A stretch of 64,000 nt of DNA from Kordiimonas aquimaris (GTDB taxonomy: Bacteria; Pseudomonadota; Alphaproteobacteria; Sphingomonadales; Kordiimonadaceae). The notes below the pieces were generated by a model. It ran no database searches. It had not been told where the DNA came from and saw only the letters and a program-made list of their open reading frames with translations. Both the position numbers and the translations under genes were made by a program. The stretch lies in NCBI RefSeq assembly GCF_025574485.1, contig NZ_JAOBPO010000002.1:312501-376500 (forward strand), read 5' to 3'. Of the stretch, positions 43,627-53,444 are shown piece by piece; position 1 is the stretch's first letter, and each line of letters opens with the position of its first letter.

Positions 43627-44736
43627 ATGCAACGGTTGAATGTGACAAAGCGCGCGCGCAAACTGGCTATGCTGGCTGCAGGTGGGTTTGTGTTGTGGAT
43701 CACGCTCACACTGATCTTTTCAGTTTCAAGCTACATTGATGCGATCCGGCTGGATCAATATATGCCTTACCAGAAACACTTTGTTGATACTGGGTATGGG
43801 TTTGGTGTTTGGGCATTCATTGGGCCTGTTCTGTTTGCCTTTGCCAGCAGTGCACGCTTTGTGGAGGCACGTGGGTGGTGGAAGCTGTTATATTTTATCC
43901 TTGCCGCGGTTTTTGCCCTTGCAGTCATGTTAATATATGTGTCTTTTTTCGCCGCTCCTCATTGGGGTTACGAACCATTGGATTTCTTTAAGGTTCAGCG
44001 CGTAGTAGAGTGGCTGGGCGATATGTTCCTGTTTATTATTGTATTGTTGCTGGGGTATGTTTTTGCCGTCGTGCAGCGGGCGCAGCAATCGGCGCTCACA
44101 GCGGCACATCTGCAATCAAGCCTGGCGCAGGAGCAAGCCAAAAAAAACGCATTTGAAGCAACATATTTGCGGGGCAGGCTTGGCAGCCACTTTGTTATGA
44201 ACGCGCTTAGTAATGTGCTGGGGCTTGTTCGCCTTGGTGATACCGCGCGCGCCGAAGATGCCACTATTTTGCTGAGTGACATACTGCGGGGTATGACTTC
44301 AGACGACACAGGCAACCTTGTACCCTTATCAACCGAAGTGACATTGGCAGAAAAATATCTGGCATTTCAGCGCATACGCTACCCATCCCTAACCAGCAGT
44401 TTTGATGTTGAGCCAAGTGCATTGAATGCACAGGTGCCAAGTCAGCTTTTACAGCCCTTACTTGAAAATGTATTTAAACATGCAAGCTTGCCTAAAATTG
44501 CCACTTTGGTGATTACGGCTCGTCTCAAAAAAGACCGTATGGTGATAACCGTTGCCAATAATAGTATAGCCAAAGCGGCAGACACCTTAAGCAAAGGCGA
44601 AGGCATGACGTTAACCACGTTAAGGTTGAGGTCATTAATTGAGGAGCCGGTAACGATAGACCGTTCATACATTGATGGCTGGTATGCTGTTACACTGAAT
44701 TTACCATTTATCCAGAACGGTGAGGAGCCTCTGTGA
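43627..44736 (+). CDS. LytS/YehU-type sensor histidine kinase
   Basis: 369 residues from ATG 43627 (GAGAG upstream); a TTG at 43615 is an alternative. Four membrane segments lie in the first 150 residues (about 18-36, 61-77, 88-108 and 131-150). The cytoplasmic part has a coiled helix, then the phospho-acceptor region LGSHFVMNALSNVLGLV (His188), and an ATPase part with LLQPLLENVFKHA (N-box). Those of this family work with LytTR regulators. The kinase overlaps its partner by four bases (GTGA). The signal sensed is unknown. Confidence 0.85.
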   Translation: MQRLNVTKRARKLAMLAAGGFVLWITLTLIFSVSSYIDAIRLDQYMPYQKHFVDTGYGFGVWAFIGPVLFAFASSARFVEARGWWKLLYFILAAVFALAVMLIYVSFFAAPHWGYEPLDFFKVQRVVEWLGDMFLFIIVLLLGYVFAVVQRAQQSALTAAHLQSSLAQEQAKKNAFEATYLRGRLGSHFVMNALSNVLGLVRLGDTARAEDATILLSDILRGMTSDDTGNLVPLSTEVTLAEKYLAFQRIRYPSLTSSFDVEPSALNAQVPSQLLQPLLENVFKHASLPKIATLVITARLKKDRMVITVANNSIAKAADTLSKGEGMTLTTLRLRSLIEEPVTIDRSYIDGWYAVTLNLPFIQNGEEPL

Positions 44737-45449
44737 TTAAGGCGGTAGTTCTTGATGATGAAGCGATTATTGCGGCAGATGTGGCGCATCAATTGAATGC
44801 ACGTAGTGGTTGGTGCGCAGAAGCTACAACAACTTTCGAGGAAGCGCTTGCGCTGTTAAAAGGTGGCTCCGTACAGGTACTATTTCTTGATATCGAGATG
44901 CCGGGCTTTAACGGTGTTGAACTTGCGCACAACTTGAAACGTGATTTTCCCTATACCGATGTAATTTTTGTGACTGCTTATCCTGAATATGCAGTGGGTG
45001 CTTTTCGTGTTTCAGCAGTAGATTATATCCTGAAGCCGGTTGCGCGAAGCGTTTTGGCAGAAGCATGCGCGCGCGTGGAGCAGCGACATAAAGAGGCCGC
45101 CGAAACAGCAATAACCGACGAGCAGAAGTTTGTTGTTCGCTCGTTTGGGCGTGTCGATATTGTACCCGCATCTGATGTGACTTTCGTGCGTGCAGAGCGC
45201 AATTATGTGGCGCTTGTTTGCGAAGAACGCGAATATCTTTACCGCGCTACAATTGTTGATATTGAGCAAGCCTTGTCATCAAAGGGTTTCATGCGCTGCC
45301 ACCGGTCGTTTCTTGTAAGGCATGATTTGATAAAATCCATGGTGCGCGCAAACGGTGTTCTCACTAAATTACAGCTGGTGACAGGGCACAGCGTGCCTGT
45401 TGGGGCAGCATACCGCAATGCTGTGAAAGATTTATACACCGCCAGTTAG
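44733..45449 (+). CDS. LytTR-family response regulator
   Basis: 238 residues, starting at GTG 44733, which overlaps the kinase stop. The receiver domain (1-120) has DDE near residue 8, the phospho-acceptor Asp53 in LFLDIEMPGFNG, and Lys101 in YILKPVA. The LytTR DNA-binding domain (about 134-235) has VRSFGRVDIVPASDV, VRAERNYV, and MRCHRSFLV. LytTR regulators bind short direct repeats upstream of surface and virulence genes. Target genes cannot be named; the next gene, a secreted protein, is one candidate. Confidence 0.9.
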   Translation: MIKAVVLDDEAIIAADVAHQLNARSGWCAEATTTFEEALALLKGGSVQVLFLDIEMPGFNGVELAHNLKRDFPYTDVIFVTAYPEYAVGAFRVSAVDYILKPVARSVLAEACARVEQRHKEAAETAITDEQKFVVRSFGRVDIVPASDVTFVRAERNYVALVCEEREYLYRATIVDIEQALSSKGFMRCHRSFLVRHDLIKSMVRANGVLTKLQLVTGHSVPVGAAYRNAVKDLYTAS

Positions 45450-45570
45450 GCTATAATCCTGACTTTATCCCTGTTGCTTTGTTTTTCGTCACATAGGCGC
45501 GTCCTGGCCGTTGTTGTCATCAATATTTCGTTTGACTTTGCGTTGTTGGTTAACGGAGGGAGACAGCGAT

Positions 45571-46212
45571 ATGAAGGCAATCAAAACAACAATAAAGGCT
45601 GCAGCATTTGCGGGAGCAGCGTGTGCTTTGGCAACTACAGGCTATGCGGTGGATGAGGAATACGATGGATGTAAGGGCCAGTTCACATTTGTGGACAGCG
45701 ATGCAACATACGAAGATTTTGATTTCTGGCTTGGTGATTGGCAGGTTGTTGCAACTGAAAGCGGCGAGTTGCGCAGTGTAGATGACGTCAAAATGACGCT
45801 GGATGGCTGTGTTATTGAACAGCACTGGACCCAGATGGATGACCTGTTTAGTGCGCAAGGCTCACCGAACAGGTTGCGCGGCACAAGTCTTACAGGCATC
45901 GACGCCACAGGCAAATGGCGACAAGTTTGGACCGATACATCCGGCAGCAATTTTGTATTAACAGGCGGCTTGGATGAAGACGGCGTGATGGTGCTAACTT
46001 CAGAGTGGATCACGGCGAAAGATCAGGCAGGTAACCCTGTTGATTTTCGTAATATCTGGCATTGGAAACCTATGCCTGATGGCACCATTCATAACTGGGG
46101 TTTTCTCCAGCGCGATTCTGAAGACGGTAAGAAGACCAAATATTTTGACATTACGTATCATCGATCAGTCAAAGGCGGTTCTTCGTTTGTTTTGAAGAAG
46201 CCTGAAGAATAA
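45571..46212 (+). CDS. Secreted protein, DUF1579-like
   Basis: 213 residues from ATG 45571, with a strong GGAGGGAGA upstream. A signal peptide (MKAIKTTIKAAAFAGAACAL, cleavage after GYA) is followed by FDFWLGDWQVVA, then GCVIEQHW, GTSLTGIDATGKWRQVWTD and NIWHWKPMPDG. This is the lipocalin-like pattern of DUF1579-type proteins. No enzymatic motif is evident. It lies after the LytTR regulator and before a terminator, so it is a separate or co-regulated unit. Confidence 0.75.
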   Translation: MKAIKTTIKAAAFAGAACALATTGYAVDEEYDGCKGQFTFVDSDATYEDFDFWLGDWQVVATESGELRSVDDVKMTLDGCVIEQHWTQMDDLFSAQGSPNRLRGTSLTGIDATGKWRQVWTDTSGSNFVLTGGLDEDGVMVLTSEWITAKDQAGNPVDFRNIWHWKPMPDGTIHNWGFLQRDSEDGKKTKYFDITYHRSVKGGSSFVLKKPEE

Positions 46213-46305
46213 AGATTACATCGCTTTTTTGATGCATTGGTTTCTGGCCGCATTTTGGCGTTATCTTTCAGGTGGTTCTGGATGATGCCGGGCGCGCGCT
46301 AACGA

Positions 46306-46335
46306 GAGGGTCAGCACTTTGCTGGCCCTCATTTT
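46306..46335 (+). terminator. Intrinsic terminator before kpsS region
   Basis: GAGGGTCAGCA and TGCTGGCCCTC form an 11-base stem with one T-G pair and a three-base loop, followed by ATTTTAT. It ends the unrelated gene block and separates it from the second capsule block. Confidence 0.75.
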
Positions 46336-46479
46336 ATGCTTACCTTAAAGTTTGTGGGCAAGATTTAAGGTGCTGAATGATGCGCATATTTACTGCTTGT
46401 ACAATTTAGGGGGCTTGTTAGCATCGCTCGTATTCTGCATAACCCAAGGCTGTGATGTGAAGTTGGGGCTGATACTGCT

Positions 46480-47676
46480 GTGAATATCGTACTGTTACAG
46501 GGACCACTGGGGCCTTTTTTTGCTGACCTGGCTGATGCATTGGCACAGCAAGGTATGGTGGTGCACCGCATATGCTTCAATAAAGGTGATTGGCACTATG
46601 CCAAAGCGGACCATGTCGTAAACTATACCGAAGGTGCAGATACGTGGCCTGAGTGGTTCACCGCGTATGCCGCTAAACATGATGTGCAGGCCGTTGTGTG
46701 TTACGGCGACAGCAGGCATTACCACCGACTAGCACGCGGCGTATGTGACGCAGAAAACATAAAGTTTTTTGCCTGCGAGGAAGGGTATGTAAGGCCCGGG
46801 TTTGTGACGTTTGAGGAAGCTGGCAACAACGCCAACAGCCTGTTTCCTGCCAAGTTCCGCGCCGGCACTTTATCTGGACAAAAGAAGCCTTCGCCTGCAA
46901 AAATCCAACAAATATTCAAGCATCAATTTTGGTTCGCGACGATTTATTATATCGTCAAGGACTGGAAGCTGCATGGTTTCCGGCATTATAAGCATCACCG
47001 AAGCGGCAACTGGGCCAGTGAGATGATGGCCTGGCTGCGTGCTGGTTTTCGTAAGCAGTTTATTACGCGTTTTGCTGAAAAGGGACTAACTGATCGTTTG
47101 GTTCAACGGCATGCGGGTAACCTGTTTGTTGTGCCGTTGCAGGTGGCTGTTGATACCCAGATGATTTACCATTCGCGCTTTGATAGTGTTGAAGACTTTA
47201 TCACGGAAGTAATGAGATCTTTCGCGGCGCACGCTCCGGCTGACGCGCATTTGGTGATCAAGCACCATCCAATGGATCGGGGGTTTAATCATTATGGGCG
47301 CGTCATTACAAAACTATCTACAGCATTAAATTGTGAAAGTCGGGTGACATATGCTTTTGATGTGGATCTCGGTGTGCTCTTGGAGAATGCCGCTGGGTGT
47401 GTAACGGTGAATTCAACGGTTGCCTCTCAGGCCTTGGAAGCTGGTGTGCCGACAGTTACACTTGGTAAAAGCATGCTGCAAGCAGCAGGGCTAACCGCGG
47501 TATGCGCACTTGATGTCTTTTGGCGGAAGGTGCCTTCTGTCAATGTGTTGCAAATTCAGCAATTTAAAAATGCTTTGATTACACACACACAAACAACGGG
47601 CTCGTTTTATTGTGACAGAGATATTGCAGCCCATGAAATCGCTATTAAAATCGTGAAGATATTAAGGAAAAAATGA
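46480..47676 (+). CDS. kpsS: Capsule beta-Kdo transferase, initiating
   Basis: 398 residues from GTG 46480. KpsS adds the first Kdo residue to the lyso-phosphatidylglycerol anchor, after which KpsC extends. Motifs include LLQGPLGPFFADLADAL, VVCYGDSRHYHRLA, FFACEEGYVRPGFVTFE, VIKHHPMDRGFNHY and a late CVTVNSTVASQALEAGVPTV. Length is standard for the family. It is separated from kpsC by about 19 kb, so the two Kdo transferases are in different blocks. A 414-bp spacer precedes kpsF. Confidence 0.93.
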   Translation: MNIVLLQGPLGPFFADLADALAQQGMVVHRICFNKGDWHYAKADHVVNYTEGADTWPEWFTAYAAKHDVQAVVCYGDSRHYHRLARGVCDAENIKFFACEEGYVRPGFVTFEEAGNNANSLFPAKFRAGTLSGQKKPSPAKIQQIFKHQFWFATIYYIVKDWKLHGFRHYKHHRSGNWASEMMAWLRAGFRKQFITRFAEKGLTDRLVQRHAGNLFVVPLQVAVDTQMIYHSRFDSVEDFITEVMRSFAAHAPADAHLVIKHHPMDRGFNHYGRVITKLSTALNCESRVTYAFDVDLGVLLENAAGCVTVNSTVASQALEAGVPTVTLGKSMLQAAGLTAVCALDVFWRKVPSVNVLQIQQFKNALITHTQTTGSFYCDRDIAAHEIAIKIVKILRKK

Positions 47677-48090
47677 TATTTTCCAAATAGTTATATATTT
47701 CTCCAGAATTGCCAAAATTTGCCCACATCACGAACACATTTTTATTTCAAAACAATTACAGTTGATATTAAAAATCGCATTTTTAGTCTGTGTGGAGTTG
47801 ACGATATGGTTCGCGTAGATTAGGGATAACGCGAATTTACCATTAGCTTCAGTGGTTAAGCTATGGTTCAGGTTTGATATTTGATAAGGGAGTTCTCGCC
47901 AAGCCGCTTTAGTTCAAATGCTATTGGTTTGTTGAGTATGGCTAGCGCCTGTGATAGCGTGCCGCAAATTTGCGCCGTCAGGTGGTGCCAAGGGGAGCCA
48001 GTTTAAAACTGTATTGAGTAAAGTTGTTCACGAACAACCTCTTAGATTGGCGATTGGGTAAACAAAAAGAAGAATCTATTGGGGATTTTT
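47677..48090. other. Long leader region upstream of kpsF
   Basis: 414 bases without a supported gene. It contains a TTGACG (47798-47803) with a poor -10 match about 17 bases on, and a perfect inverted repeat at 48023-48038. The region is likely the promoter and untranslated leader of the kpsFMTED operon. Confidence 0.5.
48023..48038. repeat. Inverted repeat GTTGTTC-AC-GAACAAC
   Basis: A perfect seven-base inverted repeat with a two-base centre, 53 bases before the kpsF start. The short centre favours a dimeric repressor operator over an RNA hairpin. The protein that would bind it is unknown. Confidence 0.45.
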
Positions 48091-49110
48091 ATGCAAAACT
48101 CCACGGACGAGAGTGATACGCTCGAAAATGTCCTTGAGCTGCCGAGTAGTCTTAAAGCAGACCTTGGCGACACTCTTACCACCATTGGTTCCAGTTTTCT
48201 GAAGCAGGGCCAGGCGCTTGAGCGTCTATCTCAGACATATGACAACGAAGCATACCGCCAAGCAATTATGCTTGCGTTACAAACGACTGGTCACATTATC
48301 GTAATTGGTATGGGCAAGTCAGGCCATGTGGCGCGTAAAATATCTGCGACGCTGGCATCTACAGGCACGCCGAGCTTCTTCCTTCACCCTGCAGAAGCAT
48401 CACACGGCGATCTTGGCATGGTGACGCCTGGCGATACTTTGTTGCTTATTTCATATTCTGGTGAAACGCAGGAAATTGTTCAGTTGCTGCCTTCGCTTAA
48501 CGCTTTTGGTAATCGCATTATTGCTATTACGGGTGCGAAATCATCTTCAATTGGTCGCGCGGCTGATGTGGTTCTTGAAATTCCGGTCGCTGAAGAGGTT
48601 TGCCCGATCAATTTGGCACCAACAACATCTATTGTGGTGACAGTTGCTATTGGCGACGCGATTGCTATTTCACTCATGTCATTGCGTAACTTTCATGCAC
48701 AGGATTTTGCCCGTTACCACCCTGGTGGTTCGCTGGGCCGGCGTTTGCTGTATAAAGTCGAAGACATCATGCTCAAAAACTCTGTGCCAGTTGTGCCGCC
48801 TAACACGGTGCTGCTTGAATTAGCTGCAGAAATGGCGGGTGGCCCTGCGGGCATTGCCGTTGTGGTTAATGCTGAAGACAAGCCGGTTGGCGTGGTTACT
48901 AAAGGCCAGCTTGGTGTGGCGCTGCGTGTAACACGCCGTGTACGTGAAGTAACAGCCCAGCAATGTATGAGTAAAGACTTTTCAACCATCAACGGTGAGC
49001 GTATTGTTGACGATGCAGAGTCGATGATGCGTAGTGATGAAGTTAAGTTTCTGGTTGTCGTTGACGCTGAGGGCCGCTATGTAGGCGTGTACAAGCACGA
49101 AGAAGCATAG
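48091..49110 (+). CDS. kpsF: Arabinose-5-phosphate isomerase (KpsF/KdsD family)
   Basis: 339 residues from ATG 48091, with GGGGA upstream. It converts ribulose 5-phosphate to arabinose 5-phosphate, the substrate of KdsA. The SIS domain (about 55-190) has VIGMGKSGHVARKISATLAS, FFLHPAEASHGDLGM and ISYSGETQEIV. Two CBS domains follow (about 215-335). In this locus it completes the Kdo pathway with kdsA, kdsB and kdsC of the first block. It heads the export gene run. Confidence 0.93.
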   Translation: MQNSTDESDTLENVLELPSSLKADLGDTLTTIGSSFLKQGQALERLSQTYDNEAYRQAIMLALQTTGHIIVIGMGKSGHVARKISATLASTGTPSFFLHPAEASHGDLGMVTPGDTLLLISYSGETQEIVQLLPSLNAFGNRIIAITGAKSSSIGRAADVVLEIPVAEEVCPINLAPTTSIVVTVAIGDAIAISLMSLRNFHAQDFARYHPGGSLGRRLLYKVEDIMLKNSVPVVPPNTVLLELAAEMAGGPAGIAVVVNAEDKPVGVVTKGQLGVALRVTRRVREVTAQQCMSKDFSTINGERIVDDAESMMRSDEVKFLVVVDAEGRYVGVYKHEEA

Positions 49111-49160
49111 TTGCTTCTTCAGCTTAGCTTGGTGCGTTGAACTGATTTTGGTACCATAAC

Positions 49161-49943
49161 ATGCAAGCCAGATCGGCACTTTCCATCCAGCGGGATGTCA
49201 TCTTCGCCATTTTTGTGCGAGAGATGAATGCGCGCTTTAGTACCTATACCTTTGGTAATATATGGATATTGCTTGAACCTCTCGTGATGATGGGCATGTT
49301 TGTCATCCTTTTTGGTCTGCGTGGCAGTGGTAACTTTGGCTATGCTGAACCCCCCATTTTTATTATGGCAGCTTATTTGCCCTTCAAGTTGTTGTGGCAA
49401 GGAACAATGCGCAAGAACATCTCTGTGCTTAGCGGCGCACGCGGTTTGATGGGTTTTCGTCAGGTACGCATGTTTGATCTTTCGCTGGCGCGTACCCTTG
49501 TTGAGGGCGGGTTGTTTGTTGTGGTCGCAACAATTCTTGTGGTGATTATGGAGTGGCTTGGCTTCAATGCTGTGCCGGGTGACCCGCTTAAGCTGTTTTA
49601 TTACTGCGTTATTTTCTGGCTGTTTGCGGCTTCGTTTGGTTTGCTTATGTGTGTTGTTTCAAGCTTTGCCCGCGAGATCGAAAAAATCGTTAGCCTCATG
49701 ACCTTGCCGCTTTTGTTCATTTCTGCTGTGCTGTATCCGATGAGCATTGTGCCGGTGAAACTGCAGAAGGCACTAGCAGTTAACCCGCTTGTGCATGCCA
49801 ATGAGCTGATCCGCGAAGCATGGTTCCCGCTTTATAGCAGCCCGGTTGCAGACATTGGGTATTTGATTACATGGATGGGCATAACCATGGCGTTAGCACT
49901 TGCCAGTTACCGCCTGCGTTGGCAGCGAATGATTGCCCGATGA
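49161..49943 (+). CDS. kpsM: Capsule ABC transporter permease
   Basis: 260 residues with six predicted membrane segments. It is the permease of the ABC exporter that moves finished capsule across the inner membrane. The N-terminus has REMNARFSTYTFGNIWILLEP, a typical ABC-2 start, followed by ARGLMGFRQVR and the C-terminal NPLVHANELIREAWFP. It overlaps kpsT by four bases (ATGA). Confidence 0.93.
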   Translation: MQARSALSIQRDVIFAIFVREMNARFSTYTFGNIWILLEPLVMMGMFVILFGLRGSGNFGYAEPPIFIMAAYLPFKLLWQGTMRKNISVLSGARGLMGFRQVRMFDLSLARTLVEGGLFVVVATILVVIMEWLGFNAVPGDPLKLFYYCVIFWLFAASFGLLMCVVSSFAREIEKIVSLMTLPLLFISAVLYPMSIVPVKLQKALAVNPLVHANELIREAWFPLYSSPVADIGYLITWMGITMALALASYRLRWQRMIAR

Positions 49944-50590
49944 TCAAACTTAATCAGGTCTCGAAATATTACCCTACACGGTTTGGCCCCAAGTATGTGC
50001 TGCGCAACCTCAACATTACGCTGCCTGGTGACAGGGATATTGCGATTTTGGGGCAAAACGGTGCCGGCAAGTCAACCTTGCTGCGCCTTATTGGTGGTAT
50101 TGATTTTCCATCTTCGGGCGCGATTGAAACCAAAAGATTTATTTCATGGCCGCTGGCGCTTTCCAGTGGTTTTCAGGGCATTATGTCTGGGCGCGAAAAC
50201 GTAAGGTTTGTGTGCCGTATTCACGGTGTACGCGAAACGCATGAAATTGAGGAGTTTGTGAAAGACTTCTCTGAGCTTGGTCAGCATTTTGAACTGCCGG
50301 TTGGTAGTTATTCTTCGGGCATGCGGTCCAAATACGGCTTTGCTGTATCTATGGGGTTTGATTTTGATACCTATTTGCTTGATGAAATTATGGCTGTAGG
50401 TGATGCAAGTTTCAGAAAGAAATGTGCAGAAGCACTACAGAATAAACGCAGCTCTTCGAATATTATCCTCGTATCTCATGACGAAGGTCTGATAAGACAA
50501 CAATGTGATGCCGCAATTTTACTTGCATATGGCAGGGCAGAATTTTACGAAAGTGTTGACCGCGCTTTGTACCGGTATCAAAATTTATAG
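49940..50590 (+). CDS. kpsT: Capsule ABC transporter ATPase
   Basis: 216 residues from ATG 49940. Walker A is GQNGAGKST (38-46), the signature is YSSGMRSKYGFA, and Walker B is TYLLDEIMAVGD, with the switch His in LVSHDEG. The size and the FGPKYVLRNLN opening are those of the KpsT/Wzm-partner family of polysaccharide ATPases. It drives export with KpsM. Confidence 0.95.
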   Translation: MIKLNQVSKYYPTRFGPKYVLRNLNITLPGDRDIAILGQNGAGKSTLLRLIGGIDFPSSGAIETKRFISWPLALSSGFQGIMSGRENVRFVCRIHGVRETHEIEEFVKDFSELGQHFELPVGSYSSGMRSKYGFAVSMGFDFDTYLLDEIMAVGDASFRKKCAEALQNKRSSSNIILVSHDEGLIRQQCDAAILLAYGRAEFYESVDRALYRYQNL

Positions 50591-50629
50591 GATGATTACC
50601 TTTTTGGGTGACCATATGGCAAGGACCGC

Positions 50630-51787
50630 ATGGATAAAATACTTGTAAAACTCAGAGAAGCCGTCGCGCGCGAAAGGCATACAGGCCCGGTCATTGCAGA
50701 TGTGCATTCCCGTACCATGTCGTTCAGCAGTTATCGTTGGGTATTGGCGGTTGTTGCAATTGTAGCAATCTATTATGCGCTGCTGGCATCTGACATGTAT
50801 GTCTCTGATGCGCAGGTTTATGTTAAATCAACAGATCAACAACCCGTTGCTGCGCAAGTGCAGTTCTTGCCAGGCGGTGGCGGCGAAAGTAGTGACGCAT
50901 TGCTTGTACAAGCATTTTTGCGCTCACGTGACTTGATGGAAATAATGGACCGCGATATCGGTTTTACCGAGCATTTTGCATCATCGGATCACGATTTCTA
51001 TTCACGCCTTGATGCAGATGCGAGCGCAGAAGACCGCCTCAAGTATTTTCGTAGCCGTTTTAGCGCATCGCTTAACCCGGATACCGGTATTATCACACTG
51101 CGCGGACAAGGCTATACGCCTGAGTTTTCATTGCAGGTTGTACAAACTGCACTGGCCGCTGCCGAGGCATACATCAATGATGTTGGTCACAAGATTGCAA
51201 CTGAAGAAATAGGGTTTGTTGAAACAGAGCTGGAGCGCGCCCGTACAAGTGTTGGTAGCGCACAATCAAATCTGGTTCAGTTCCAAAATGACAACGGCAT
51301 CCTAAGCGCTGACGCAACCGGTGAAAGCATGCAAGCACTTGTGCTGGAAATGGAAAATGATCTTGTTCGCCTCCAGACAGAAGAGAAAGCGCTGACAAGC
51401 TACCTCAACCCTGGGGCGGCCGAAGTGGTTGCGGTGCGCAGTCGCATTGCAGCCCTTACATCTCAATTGAAACTGGAGCGTGTTAAGCTGGCGAGCACGG
51501 ACGGTGTTTCAGCAAACGACATCAACGCCGAGGCGCGTAATCTGGAGCTGGAACTGAAGTTCGCAACGGATCTTTATAAAGCGGCTCTTGTGGCACTTGA
51601 GCGCGCGCGGATCGAAAGCTTTCGCAAGCTGAAGCATTTGGTGGTTGTGCAGTCACCGCAATTACCAGATTCTGCTATTTTGCCGCGCAAACTGTATCAT
51701 TTGACGACACTGTTTATTGCGCTGACGTTGGCGTATGGAATTATTACCATGATCCTGGCAACCATTCGGGAGCACCGCGATGTTTAA
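50630..51787 (+). CDS. kpsE: Capsule export inner-membrane protein
   Basis: 385 residues. This polysaccharide co-polymerase family protein spans the periplasm between KpsMT and KpsD. It has an N-terminal membrane helix (WVLAVVAIVAIYYALLA, about 37-55), a long periplasmic part with coiled coil (EIGFVETELERARTSVGSAQ and on), and a C-terminal helix (LTTLFIALTLAYGIITMIL). The pattern VQSPQLPDSAILPRKLY before the last helix is characteristic. It overlaps kpsD by eight bases. Confidence 0.92.
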   Translation: MDKILVKLREAVARERHTGPVIADVHSRTMSFSSYRWVLAVVAIVAIYYALLASDMYVSDAQVYVKSTDQQPVAAQVQFLPGGGGESSDALLVQAFLRSRDLMEIMDRDIGFTEHFASSDHDFYSRLDADASAEDRLKYFRSRFSASLNPDTGIITLRGQGYTPEFSLQVVQTALAAAEAYINDVGHKIATEEIGFVETELERARTSVGSAQSNLVQFQNDNGILSADATGESMQALVLEMENDLVRLQTEEKALTSYLNPGAAEVVAVRSRIAALTSQLKLERVKLASTDGVSANDINAEARNLELELKFATDLYKAALVALERARIESFRKLKHLVVVQSPQLPDSAILPRKLYHLTTLFIALTLAYGIITMILATIREHRDV

Positions 51788-53444
51788 TCTTCGCCGTATG
51801 AAAAAATATGCCGGTATACTGGCTGCTGTGTTTTTAGGTCAGGCAATTGTATCGTTTGCAGCAACAGCGCAAACAGCATCAGCTGCGCAAGATGCTACCC
51901 CGCAGATATCTACTGATGAAACAGTTAACACCATTGACCAGAACGATGCGCCGTTTGGTGCATGGATCTTTGGCGGTGAATTTGCCAATCAGTCATTCAT
52001 TGGTTTTAACCCTACATACGAGATCAGTACAGGCGATAAAATTAGCCTGCAGCTTTGGGGTGGATACGATTTTGCCGGTGAGCTAACTGTCGATGCTCAG
52101 GGCAATATTTTTGTGCCTAAAGTGGGGCCTGTTGCCGTTATCGGTGTGCAAAACAAAGACCTGAATGTTGTTGTGAGTGAAGCGGTGAAGCGCGTTTTCC
52201 GCAAAAATGTTGGTGTTTACGCAAATCTCGGTGCTGCCGAACCAGTGAAGGTTTTTGTAACAGGCTTTGTGCAGCAACCAGGTTTGTATGCAGGACACGC
52301 GTCTGACAGTGTACTGTTTTTCCTTGATAAGGCTGGCGGTATTGACCCACAGCGTGGTTCGTTCCTGAATGTGCGCGTGTTGCGCGGTGGTCAGGAATAT
52401 AAGTCCATCAATCTCTATGATTTCATCTTGTCCGGCAGTCTATCACAGTTTCAGATCGCAGACGGCGACACAGTTATTGTAAGTCCTGTTTTGTCACAGG
52501 CTGGTGTGTTCGGCGGCGTGCAGAACAAGAATTTGTTCGAGTTTGAAGGTGCGACAGTAAAGTTATCGACTTTGCTTGATATGGCCCGCCCGTATGCTCA
52601 ATCAACGCACGTGCGTATCAGCCGTAACAATAGCCAGAAAATCGAAGTGCAATACATGCGCATTGAAGACGCTATTGATCTGGATGTTCTCCCAGGTGAT
52701 GTCGTTGATGTAACCAGCGATAAGAACCAAGGCACTATCAGCGTACGTGTTGAAGGGGAACACACTGGCGCACAGGAGCTTGTGGTACCATACGGCGCAA
52801 CACTTGGTGAGTTGCTGTCGCAGGTGCGGTTTGGTCCAAACGCCCAGAAAGATGCAGTTCAGTTGCTGCGTGAAAGTGTTAAACAGCGGCAAAAAGAAAC
52901 ATTGCAGGCACAACTTCGCGCCCTTGAAGCAAGTGTACTGACAGCGCGTTCAAAAACGGCTGCTGAGGCTGATCTGCGCCAGCGTGAAGCAGAACTGATT
53001 TTGCAATGGGTTGAACGCGCGCGCGATGTTGAAACCAAAGGTCAAGTTTCACTGGCAGGTTCAGCTTCTGCTGATGATATTCTATTGGAGCAGGGTGACA
53101 TCATTCGCATTCCACGCACTAGCAATTTGGTGATGGTGCACGGCGATGTTCTGTTCCCAAGCGCCATGGCATATCAGGGAGACCAAACTGCCCGTCATTA
53201 CATTGAACAAGCGGGCGGGTTCACGCAAAGCGCAAGTGCAGCCAATGTGCTGTTGCTGCACCGTGATGGTTCGTTTAGGCGGTTGAGTAAACGCGAGGTA
53301 GGGAATGGTAATGTTATCCTGAAACCTGGTGACGAAATATTCGTGTTACCTCGTGTTCAGACGAAAAGCTTCCAGTTGGCGCAAGATATAATTACGATTT
53401 TTTATCAGCTCGCGCTTTCGGCTGGTGTGGTACTACGGCTCTGA
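51780..53444 (+). CDS. kpsD: Capsule export outer-membrane/periplasmic protein
   Basis: 554 residues with a signal peptide (about 1-29, ending ATAQTA). The polysaccharide export domain starts near YEISTGDKISLQLWGG, and is followed by repeated SLBB-type beta-grasp parts (VFVTGFVQQPGLYAGHAS; VRVEGEHTGAQELVV; VMVHGDVLFPSAMAY). A coiled-coil insert lies near residues 365-425. There is no lipobox Cys, which fits KpsD rather than Wza. It forms the outer-membrane channel with KpsE. The end overlaps the next gene by 20 bases. Confidence 0.9.
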   Translation: MFNLRRMKKYAGILAAVFLGQAIVSFAATAQTASAAQDATPQISTDETVNTIDQNDAPFGAWIFGGEFANQSFIGFNPTYEISTGDKISLQLWGGYDFAGELTVDAQGNIFVPKVGPVAVIGVQNKDLNVVVSEAVKRVFRKNVGVYANLGAAEPVKVFVTGFVQQPGLYAGHASDSVLFFLDKAGGIDPQRGSFLNVRVLRGGQEYKSINLYDFILSGSLSQFQIADGDTVIVSPVLSQAGVFGGVQNKNLFEFEGATVKLSTLLDMARPYAQSTHVRISRNNSQKIEVQYMRIEDAIDLDVLPGDVVDVTSDKNQGTISVRVEGEHTGAQELVVPYGATLGELLSQVRFGPNAQKDAVQLLRESVKQRQKETLQAQLRALEASVLTARSKTAAEADLRQREAELILQWVERARDVETKGQVSLAGSASADDILLEQGDIIRIPRTSNLVMVHGDVLFPSAMAYQGDQTARHYIEQAGGFTQSASAANVLLLHRDGSFRRLSKREVGNGNVILKPGDEIFVLPRVQTKSFQLAQDIITIFYQLALSAGVVLRL

